Shown here piece by piece: positions 11,130-20,835 of a stretch of DNA of 64,000 nucleotides (position 1 is the stretch's first letter; the number at the start of each line of letters is the position of its first letter). The position numbers and the translations under genes are program-made. The notes under the pieces were generated by a model. That model did not search any database. It was not told the DNA's origin and worked only from the letters and a program-made list of their open reading frames with translations. Origin of the DNA: Blastomussa wellsi (Eukaryota; Cnidaria; Anthozoa; Scleractinia; Plerogyridae); the NCBI GenBank assembly GCA_947652115.1, contig OX393565.1:21369435-21433434 (forward strand), read 5' to 3'.

Positions 11130-12251
11130 TAAGAGTAATGTAAAGAAGCATCCTTTGGATAAAACAATGAATGAATTCACTTATAATTGCCTAAACATGC
11201 ATTATGTCCTTCTGGCTGGTAGTATCTTGAGGCTCCTCTAAGATCCTACCAGCCAGAGGGACAAGAAAAAAAAACATGAATATATTTCCACAGCAAGGTT
11301 TTGTAAATTAGTCTAACACTTAAGAGTTACGTACAGAGGCATTCTTAGAATAAAATAATGATCGAATTCACTTATAATTGCCTAAACATGCAATGTGTCC
11401 TTCTGGCTGGTAGTATATTAAGACTCCTCTAAGATCCTACCAGCCAGAGGGACAAGAAAAGAAAATATGAAAACATTTCTACAGCAAGTGAATGTAAGTT
11501 AGTCTAACACTTAAGGGTTATGTACACAAGCATTTCTTTGAATAAAACAATGATTGAATTCACTTATAATTGCCTAAAGATGCTATGTGTCCTTCTGGCC
11601 GGTAGTATTTTCAGACTCCTCTAAGATCCTACCAGCCAGAGGGACAAGACAAAGCTAGACAAAGAAAGTAACAATCTAACGTCTCACTTATTAAAATTAC
11701 AAAAAGAATATGTCCTAACAGCAATACATATACCTTACTTGAAAGCACATGTGGCGTATCGAAACAATTATTGAAGGTCTTTATACGTTGACTGAATACA
11801 TTAAAATACGATCGAACAGATGCACGCCGTGGCACAGATACTTTCAAGACGTCGGTGGAACAATTAATTGAATTATTTTCTTGTCTGTGTTGTATTTAGA
11901 TAAATAAAAACAAACTTTTCTCGGTGAGTCTTCGTGCGTAAGCATTGTTTGATTCCTACCGCTTTGTAAGAAAACTGTCCGCCATATTGCAATTGCCGAA
12001 AATTTCCGAGAAGTGCTCGACTCGGAAATTCGTCACTAGTACTTCTCGGCTGTCCTTCTGACCGGTAGGATTTAGGCACAACCCAGCTTGTGAGCATACG
12101 CAGAGTACTCGTTCTGTAGTTTTCAGCCAATCAGAATTGTCAGATTCGACAATGAGTCCGTGATTCGCGGGACTTCCGGTTTTGGAGACGGCCAGAAGTC
12201 TCGATTCCTTGGTGCTGACCAAAAGGATCGCGGCCTCTGGGGACGACAATG
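11130..12251 (-). repeat. Right terminal inverted repeat arm
   Basis: Inverted copy of the left arm with the same hairpin units near 11205-11270, 11398-11455 and 11588-11645, and the same outer segment containing a CCGAGAAGTGCTCGACTCGG-like stem. It retains a segment around 12090-12190 that the left arm lacks. Confidence 0.85.
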
Positions 12252-12285
12252 ATCACTGGTGAGTTTCACAGGTTCTTACACCGAG
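12252..12285 (+). mobile_element. Short TIR element, right part
   Basis: Holds the second copy of the 9-bp duplication, then GAGTTTCACAGGTTCTTACA and CCGAG, the inverse of the left end at 3941. Together with 3941-4053 it makes one split element of about 140 bp. Confidence 0.82.
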
Positions 12286-12556
12286 CACTCGACGCCCGAA
12301 TCTCGCGCCCTTTTTCACAAAGATTCACACCCCCCAATATCCCACCATATTAGGTCATAATCTCGGTAAAAAGAAACTTCCGAACAATGGACACGCCAAA
12401 TTAGGAAATCAAAACAAGTCTTTCCAGTCATTCCGCTTACAACTTTATTTACAACCAGAAAGTTGGCATACGACGTGAAAACAGGAACTGTGACCATTTC
12501 ATATTGCGACGGTGGATAGGTTTAACGAGAAAGATTCTCACGAACATTAACTCACC
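12286..12556 (+). promoter_or_regulatory. Upstream region of the GNMT gene
   Basis: 270 bp between the end of the transposon nest and the GNMT start codon. It must hold the 5' UTR and at least the core promoter. I see no clear TATA box. The start codon itself has a strong context, CACCATGG. The transposon edge lies very close to the gene. Confidence 0.4.
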
Positions 12557-15500
12557 ATGGTTGACAGTGTTTACCGTACGCGCTCGTTGGGAATCGGCGT
12601 TTCTGGTATTCCTGATCAGTACGCCGATGGCAAAGCAGCGCGAGTATGGCAACACTACATCGGCGGTCACAAAAAGAGAACGGAGTCGTACCGAGAGTTT
12701 TTCTGTAACCTCTTGAGAGAAAACGACGTGAAGCATATCCTTGATGTCGCTTGCGGCACAGGGTAAGAAAACGGTTTGACAAAGTGGATAATTCACTTGC
12801 TACTTGCTTTTAGACTCATCGCACTGAAATCGACACGTCACGAAAGGTAACTCGAATGGAACTTCTGTGGTTCAAGTCTTAATTATCTGTTGGATTACCG
12901 TGAGCGAGGTCTTTTTAATTCGTTGCTTAGTGTGGATACGTGGTGATCCAGTTGTACTGTACGAAAAGGTTTTTGGTTTGATCGCAAAATCTCTTTTCCG
13001 AGTCTGTTGACAACAACCCGGATCAAAAAGAGCTCGTGTGTGCTTGACCATGTCTTGTCACTCTTGTTGTGGAGCCGGTTGGCCTTGATTGCCGCAGGTT
13101 AATACTGGTTTCAATTAATTCGGTACGAACGTGACCGAATCTTTTGATTGACCTGATTGATTGACATCCATTGATTTACGTTAAAAACTATCTTTTGGAC
13201 TTGCTACTTTCTCTTTTGTTTCACCGTTAAGCTTGAATCCTTTTGTCGTCATGAGTTCCACATAGTCTTGCAATGTCTTCTGTCTCTTGTTCAATTCCAA
13301 AGTTGACCTCTTTTGGTTCGTGTTGATGTTTATTCACAGATCAGACACTTCACTCAAACTAGAGTTCCAAGATTGTTAAATCTCATGGAACTGCAGATGC
13401 ATGCAGCTGTGATCTTGTCGGTAGTAGGTTGAACTTCCTTCACCTTTCAAGCCTTGGGGCTTGATAAAAAAGGAAGAATACAAGAATCTAAGTCAAGGTA
13501 ACTTTGCTTTCCATACTTGTATAAGAATGATGTACAGGGTTCATGATCCAGCTGCTGCAGCCAATACCAAGTGTATTATAGGGTGTGTACTGTGTAGGTA
13601 TGGTGGCCGAATTGTTTGCACACTGGACTCCGGTCCTAACAGCCCAGATTTGTGCCCTGGTCAGGGTCACTGCATATTTGTGTTCTTGGGCAATACACTT
13701 TACTCTCACAGTGCGTCTCTCTACCGAGGAGTATAAATGGGTACCAGCGAATTGTTGGGCGACCTGACAGAATACTGGGGGTAACCTGCAGTGGATTAAC
13801 ATCCCATTCAGGGGGGAGTAAAAATACCCTGGACTAGCCGCTTCATGCTACAGAAACTGGAGCTAAGTGCGAGCAGCTGTGAGCTAGTTTCGCTTAAAAG
13901 GCTTTATAATTACTTTTGTTGCCCAATAGGCCAAGGCATAAAACAGTCAATAACTTAGCCATTATATGTAAAAAAAAACTTTTTTTTCGAGCTTCAATCC
14001 AGTTCCATCCTCATTAACTACTCATACAAGAGTTAATACATGTAGTCTCCATGTGGTGCCATGGTCTTTGGCAACAAAACTGGACTAGACTATAATAATT
14101 GTTGGGTTTCCACTGATGTATACAGACGTACTTGACAGTTTTTAGCTTTTTCAAATAGCACTGCAAATAGTGCAACATCTCTTTTCAAGACTTAAAATTT
14201 AATCTCTTGACATACTGTTTTATGTTTTTGGTACAAGCATCTGCTGAATGTGTTGTAGACAGCTGACTGTTTCTCTGTATCGACAATAATGCCGATAATT
14301 GAATTAACTTTTTAAGTATTTAAAGAATGGGTGTTAATTTCTAACTGTTTTAGACAGTGGTAACATGAAGAAATTTAAAGCCATAGGCCATAAAAAGTCC
14401 AAAATCTTAATAAACCATTCACCGTACAAGCCAGCACCCCACTGAGACCCTCATTGATATTGATACTGGTAATCTCCTTTGATGTTGGTGTACATCTCCA
14501 ATGCATGAGGAGGGATAAAAATCATAATTAAAAAAGAACATTCACATCACTTTTTACTACTATTTTGGTTGATACACACCCACCAAAAGTTCGAAGAAAT
14601 ATCCACCTGCCTTGACCTCTGCCACAATGGCATCTCAGTGAAAATTCAAGAACCACGAAATAATTTATCATATTCATTTTGAGAAACAAACAAATTTGAT
14701 ATCAGTGTCATTTTGAGAGAACAATTGTATTGGAAATGTGATGCATCCATAATTTGCTTCGAAAACTAAACTGTTAGAAATTAAGCAGTTTGGACTATCA
14801 TGGTATATAATAATAAGTTTGAATTTCTTGTTAAATATTAAGCACCCTCATTTGTAAAAAGAAAAAGCAGCTATGTATAAAAAAATAATCAGATGTTTTT
14901 TAGGGTGGACTCTATTATGCTACTTGAAAACAATTTTAAGATGACAAGCACAGATGCAAGTGATAAAATGTTGAAACAGGCATGGAAAATACGTTGGCAG
15001 CGTCGTAAGGAGCCAGCATTTGATGATTGGGGTAAGTTTTATAATGAGGTTTGTTACAGAACTTACAAAATTAATATTTTTATTGATCTGGTACATGTCA
15101 GCATGGCCCATAAAAATAAAATATATAAGATTACAACCCACAGTAATATCATGGGTGCCAAATCATACTCCTTAATTTCGGCCCGAAATTAAATTTCAGC
15201 GTTAATTTGTAATTTCACATGTGAAATTATAAAATCGCCATGACAACGTTTGGCACGGAATTTCTCGATACAGTAAACAAGTCAAAAACACACGATTGTG
15301 AGCGTAATTTGTCACCTATGTTGTGAGCGTAATTTTTCACCAATGATATTTAAAGGTATCACTTGCATTTTGTTCTAATAATTTCCCCTCACCTGAAGGC
15401 TTGGGAAATTATAAGAATAATTTTTGGCAAAACGCACGTGAAAACACTGAAATTATTTCCTAATTTCACTTGTTTATTTGATTACCCATACTAACTTCAC

Positions 15501-17019
15501 TCACTTTACCACTCACTAAAATCTCTCTGTAGGCACTTTGTACCCTAATACCACCCTCTCAAGATTTCTCTTAAATTTCTCTCAAATACTCTTCTTACTG
15601 TTCCTCATAATCTATAGCCACCTTTTCCTTTGGAAAATTATGTAATTTACTTTATACTGAATTATAAATGTTGATGAGAATCACAACTGATTCTTTATTT
15701 CTCTTCTGGTCAGTAATTGAAGAAGGAAACTGGCTTTCCTTGCAAGATGCTGCTATCGATATCCCTTCACAAGGCTTCGATGCAGTGATCTGTCTTGGCA
15801 ATTCATTTGCTCATTTACCAGACTTTCAGGGAGATCTTTCCAATCAGAAGTTGGCAATTCAAAACTTTAAAGAAATGTTGAAGCCTGGTGGAGTGCTGTT
15901 CATTGATCATCGCAATTATGATGCCATTCTTGACAGTGGCAAGGCCCCTCAACGGAATCTGTACTACAATGTAAGTTTTTCCTTTACTGTAGCACAGTGG
16001 TGTTTATTTTTCTCTGTCCAGGGATCATGCACAAACTTTTAACTTGTAGTGACTCACATAACAATTAAGCTTAACTATACTGGAGGACCAGTAGAGTAAC
16101 TTGCTTACAAGAGATACCAGTCATCCTCGTCTGCTGTCTGCATGTTAAACTGTGACAGTGTCCAAGCCAGTTTCCTTCTCAGATTGTTAGGTGGAGAAGG
16201 GGGTGGGGCAGTACGAGTCTATCAAAATTTAAATAGCATTGCACTAGCACCCATTTTCACAAGTATTAATAGTAATATTTTATTGTTTTTGTCTAACAGA
16301 GTGACTGTATTGAGAGCATTAAGACCTCAGTGCTGTATGTGGATGGTAAAGAAAGTATGATAACATTGGACTACATTGTAGACCCATCCAAGGCTTCAGA
16401 TGATTTCACAGAAGAAGGAGAAGAACCAGCCACAAAAAAGAGGAAGTCATCTGAAAGCTCAGAAGTCAGGTAAGGTTACTGATAGACAAGATTCTAGATT
16501 CCCCAAGTATCTGCCAAGAAGTTCTCTGGACAGCAACACAGTCAATGAAAGAAAAGCCTTCCCTCGCACCTATGTTCCCTTAATTCAAAACTAAAGGACG
16601 TCAACAACTACGTGCAAGCAACAAACTTTCCGCGAGCAACAATGAACTTTCGTTTTGTTTTCTAACAGAAAACTTCTTTATTATAGTCTTCTCCTGGCTC
16701 TCAGGTAGCAGCGCTAATCGAGGTGGGCCACGATACTCTATGTAGCTTGACTTTTGAGAAAACGCCAAATAAGTTTATGCAAAATAAGCTCTTAAAATTG
16801 ATTTTTAACTTATTTTTTTATTCTAGCAAGTTCCGTCTGTCCTACTGCCCTTTGCGCCTGAACACCTTTACTAACCTCCTCAAAGGCATTTTTGGGGAAG
16901 ATGCAAGACATAAAGTGTTTGGCGACTTTGAACCACTTGGGCAGGTTGAGTTACCTGCATACTATGTTCACATGATTTGGAAAGCAACTGAGAATGTCAA
17001 TGGTTTGGAAGAAGATTGA
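12557..17019 (+). CDS. GNMT: Glycine N-methyltransferase
   Basis: Transfers a methyl group from S-adenosylmethionine to glycine, making sarcosine, and so buffers the SAM/SAH ratio; a cytosolic enzyme (family knowledge). Exons: 12557-12762, 14904-15031, 15714-15970, 16300-16469 and 16827-17019, all with GT-AG borders and matching phases, giving 317 residues. Residues 2-12 ([11 protein letters not shown]) and PDQYADG are the near-invariant GNMT N-terminus. [11 protein letters not shown] at about 62-72 is the SAM-binding motif [12 protein letters not shown] and IDHRNYD follow. The start is fixed by the family N-terminus and the CACCATGG context. The protein is about 20 residues longer than the vertebrate enzyme, with an extra charged stretch ([14 protein letters not shown]) at the end of exon 4. 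Intron 1 carries a SINE, and the 3' end of intron 2 is repeat-derived. Confidence 0.95.
13580..13915 (+). mobile_element. tRNA-derived SINE, near full length
   Basis: Lies in GNMT intron 1. The head has an A-box-like GGTGGCCGAATTGTTTGCAC and CTGGACTCCGG resembling a tRNA 5' half. The body has GGGGGTAACCTGCAGTGGAT, CATCCCATTC and CATGCTACAGAAACTGGAG. The same body is found at 33640-33775 and at the start of the minisatellite at 34190. Confidence 0.7.
15597..15699 (+). repeat. Short interspersed repeat forming the acceptor region of GNMT exon 3
   Basis: About 100 bp matching 17444-17568 (shared CCTCATAATC, CACCTTTTCCTTTGG, AAATGTTGATGAGAATCACA and ACTGATTCTTTATT). Imperfect flanks (CTCTTCT on both sides) suggest insertion. 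It ends 14 bases before exon 3 and supplies a branch-point-like CTGAT and part of the pyrimidine tract. Confidence 0.6.
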
Positions 17020-17032
17020 AGCATCATCAGCT

Positions 17033-17211
17033 AATTCTCTACTTGCACAAATCCCATAATACACCTCTTTTACCCCCCAAAATTTTGCATAATCATTGTT
17101 TGCAATTTCTCCTGGGACATGAAGATGTCCCAAGGGAAATCTAAAACAATGCCTATGCAAATTTTTGGGGGGGTAGAAGCGGTGTATTATGGTATTGTGC
17201 AAGTAGAGAAT
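17033..17211. mobile_element. MITE-like palindrome in the GNMT 3' UTR region
   Basis: ATTCTCTACTTGCACAA at the left pairs with TTGTGCAAGTAGAGAAT at the right, and the arms continue through CCATAATACACC and TTTACCCCCC / GGGGGGGTAGAAGC. About 180 bp, with TA-like flanks. It begins 13 bases after the GNMT stop, so it is probably transcribed and would fold into a long hairpin. Confidence 0.75.
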
Positions 17212-17378
17212 ATGTTATTTCACAATTTCTTTTAGTTAGTTCAGAATATAAATTTTAACCCTCTGATTGCTGACATCTGTTTTGAAGTTAGTTGTGTGAA
17301 TTTAAATGGTTAGGTATAAAAAGTTGTATTGTGTTAAAAGTTGCTTTCCCACAAACTGAAGACAACTCTGGGGTTTAC

Positions 17379-17636
17379 CTTGGTGTAACCTGCAACTTTT
17401 TTTTTGTTCTTGAGCTATTGTTTTTCTGTTCTATATTGTTCTTACTGGTCCTCATAATCAATAGGCACCTTTTCCTTTGGTAAATTATGTAATTAACTTT
17501 ATCATCATCGCAATTATCTCGCAGGTCAAATTATAAATGTTGATGAGAATCACAACTGATTCTTTATTGTTCTATATTGTTCTTGTTCATTCTTTGTTTT
17601 AAGTCAGTGGCGACTTTCACAGGTTTTTACACCGAG
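17379..17636 (+). mobile_element. Short TIR element interrupted by a 125-bp insertion
   Basis: Ends CTTGGTGTAACCTGCAAC and TTTCACAGGTTTTTACACCG match the family at 3941. The insertion (17444-17568) is flanked by exact 16-bp direct repeats, GTTCTATATTGTTCTT, at 17428-17443 and 17569-17584. Its sequence matches GNMT intron 2 at 15597-15699. Confidence 0.75.
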
Positions 17637-18640
17637 AAAGACCAACTCTGTCACAATCATTGGGACTTAAGGGTTTAGAAAACAGTCAGGATATTGCCGG
17701 GAATCGGGAGACCTGGATAATTTTCCGGGAAACACGAAGTGAAGAAGATAAAATTTCTGGAAGTCCGAGATTTTTTGGGGAATGTCTCCCCAAAATTTTG
17801 ACTTTTATTTACACATGGTACTGCTCAAACAGAGTTTGTTAGAGAGCTGTCACCCCCTGTTATTAATGGCTCTTATTGGAGTTCTGAGTGGTTTGACATA
17901 CAAACTAGGCTAATGGGTCATTATGTTGTCCCATGTTTTGACCCTTTTGCCTCGTTCGCACGCTGCCTTTACAAAAGAATGTTATCACAGGTTCAACTTC
18001 AATAACAGCCATTTGATGCTGCATTTTTCAGAGCAGACTCAGCTTGAAAAAGATGCTGCATAAAAACCAGGTTGTATTGCTTCTTGAAGAAACCACTAGC
18101 AAGGCCCCCAATAGGTCTAGAGTTCTCCTGTTCATAATTTACCTGCTCTATTACAAAAATTAACGCTGTAATGGGGGAACTCCTTAATCAGTTATCCAAC
18201 CTTGAACATATGAAAATTTAGACCATTGTCAGGTTTTAAATGTTTTTTTTTAGCGTATAAAGCTAGCACTGCAATATAGTTTTTTCAATGTCAGTTTGTA
18301 CAAAGTGTACGATAAAGCAAAGTTCAAAAATGCATTGTAACAGCAATTAAAAAAATAGCTTAGTGTAATAAAAATGTTGCTACATACCCTGTTTCGTAGA
18401 ACACTTTGTTTTCCACTTGCACATAGCAGAGGTGATCAAGCTTTTTATCCAATACATCTCGGGGCGGTTACACTGATATTACGCGCAAGTTCTCATGCAA
18501 ATGAATATCAGTCTTCCTCTTCAATGAGAAAATTAGTAATGTGGATGGCATAGCTCATAGCCATGGCTGTACCTCTCATTGTTTTATTGGGGCTGGTGAC
18601 ATCGTTGTAACCTTGCATGATGCCACCTCTTGCTTAACAG
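17637..18640. other. Intergenic stretch without a recognised gene
   Basis: No coding exon, RNA gene or clear repeat recognised between the short TIR element and the foldback copy at 18641. AT-rich. Confidence 0.5.
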
Positions 18641-19090
18641 TTCTCAAACTCATTAATAATTCATTGTGTTAAAACAAAGGAAATCAGAACCGTAACCGTG
18701 GTTTGGAAATGTGATCTCAATTAGCATAGATTTTTACAATTTTATGTCTTCGTTTTCTCCGTAGTTTTGGTTTTGATTGAGAAGATATATCAAACAATCA
18801 AGACAGTGTTTCATCACATTTCCAAACACCTCAAAGTTCGTCAAAAATAGACCCTTTTCAGAAATGGCTATTAAAATTAGCCTGACTAACCTCGTTTTTG
18901 AGTTGATAATTCAAAAGAATTTTTACTTCCAAACGAGTTTAGCGAGGCTAATTTAAATGCATACAAAAGAATTTTAAATTGGAAGCCATTTATGAAAAGG
19001 TTCAAAACTCCGCTGTGTGGCATATTTTCAAATCTCTTCTCCGTGTTTGGAAATGTGATGAAACCCTGTCTCTCATGTTTGACACTTCAA
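18641..19090. mobile_element. Foldback-family element with a nested MITE
   Basis: Begins TTCTCAAACTCATTAATAAT, continues with CCGTGGTTTGGAAATGTGAT and CAGTGTTTCATCACATTTCC, as at 54828-55405. The second half (GTGTTTGGAAATGTGATGAA, then TGTTTGAC) is shortened. It is interrupted at 18849-19003 by a GACCCTTTT element with ends AGACCCTTTTCAGAAATGGC and CCATTTATGAAAAGG. Confidence 0.75.
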
Positions 19091-19782
19091 GGGCACCTGT
19101 GACTTGATCTTACAAAAGAACTGCATACTTTTTCAAACAGGACTTTTTAAAAGTTTTATTTCAAAACCATCTATATTACAAGATGAATTCTAACATTCTG
19201 TTGGTGTACAGAACTTGGCAGATTTTGTATTCAATCAACTTTACAAATGTACAGGTCTGTTGAATTCTCTGATAAGTATTGTTAGGACATAACTACAGGA
19301 GGCAAGATGCAATCAGCCAACACTGAACGTGTTCACTTTCAAGGTCATTCCATGCAGCAGTGTAGCAGCTCTCGTAAGCTTCCAATTCTACTGGTATCAG
19401 TTGCTATTGTTTTAGGGGCTAAGGGCATTGTTCCCTGTTGGTTGTTGTATTGTTTTGACGCAGGTATATCAAGCCATTCATGTGAGACCTTATGACAGCT
19501 GCTACTTCCATGACCTGCTTTGCACTTCACAACTATATCAGAATAATTATTTATTCAAGCACATTTTGAATGGTTGCAAAATATTGTAGTTTATCAGCAC
19601 ATATATCGCAGTTTAACATGACAAACTAGCTTTGGAACAAGGTCACGATCAAAAGATGTTCCTTTAACCAATGTACACATAACAGATCATATTCATGAAG
19701 TCCATACACCAATGCTAACTTTTGAAAACTTAGAAGCATCTATACAAATGGTCTATGTACAAGGCTCCACCTAAAAGTTAAT

Positions 19783-20800
19783 CTACTGAGTAGCTGTCTG
19801 ATGTGGATGATGGGCATATGCTGCCCCATACTGTTGATACCACTGACTGTAATTGTTATATGCATTCTGAAATAAAAGGGAAAAATTATTCAAGATCACT
19901 TACGACAATATTATTTTCCTTGAAAACCCAAAAATGTGGGTTTACCTTAGTGTAAGGACCAGTGACTTTTTTCTTTGTTTTTGAGCTATTGTTTCTGTGT
20001 TCTGTATTGTTTTGAGGTTCTTTGTTTTACGTCACTGGTGAGTTTCAAGAGCTCTTACACAGAGGATGAGCCAAAAATTCTAAACTTTCAGTTCATGCCT
20101 TGCTTTCATAAGTGCGGCTAAACAACTATCATACTTGCTTCCTATTTTTTTTTGTCTTTAAAACCAATCAAAATCAGTCTTACAGAGCTTTCAAGGGTAA
20201 CTTGCAAATAATTGCCTCTTACGAATTCCTACTAGTTGATTGCACAATCACAACTTTTAGAAAGAGAACATCGTTTGCATGAAAGCACCACTGCATTGTA
20301 GTGCATTTGAAATCACTGTATTCATTTACACAAAGTGTAGAATGTCAGTACATCTGCTTTGCCTCTGCTCAGCATCAGAACAGAGATCTTGCGAAAACAG
20401 AACAGCACAGTTGCTGTAGGCAACAGGGAACGAGCAAACAGTCACTGAACAGACATGTCCACTAGCAAGGTTGCCAAATGAGATGCCACTAAGAGCATAA
20501 ACCTTACCGGGTGTGCAGCTGAGTATGCTGCCCACTGGCTCTGCAAGGGTGTGGAGTAGCTGTAGGCTGAGGCAGCAGCAGTGTAAGCAGCTGCTGATGA
20601 GTATGAAGTGTCATATGCCTCGGCTCCTGTTAATGCGGCACTGGCAATATGCTGGCTACTATCAGCAGCTGCCACTTCTTCACTTTTTGATATTTTGGAT
20701 TTGATGTCTGAGCTGTGGAAGAAGAGAAAATTTTTTTTTCAAGGAAAACTCTGCTCATATTAGACAGAAACAACTTTAAAGGGACCCCAGGGCTCGAAAA

Positions 20801-20835
<35 letters not shown>

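Larger units (their letters stand above)
4054..12251. mobile_element. Mutator-like long-TIR DNA transposon, 8.2 kb, with nested insertions
   Basis: The ends are CATTCTCGTCCCCAGAGG at the left and, as reverse complement at the right, CATTGTCGTCCCCAGAGG. The inverted arms run about 1.1 kb each (4054 to about 5120 and about 11130 to 12251). A perfect 9-bp duplication, ATCACTGGT, flanks it at 4045-4053 and 12252-12260, and it interrupts a recognisable short element. Long TIRs and a 9-bp duplication are the classic signature of Mutator-like elements. I do not recognise a transposase, so it is probably non-autonomous. The interior was later invaded by the element at 5406-10453. Confidence 0.82.
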
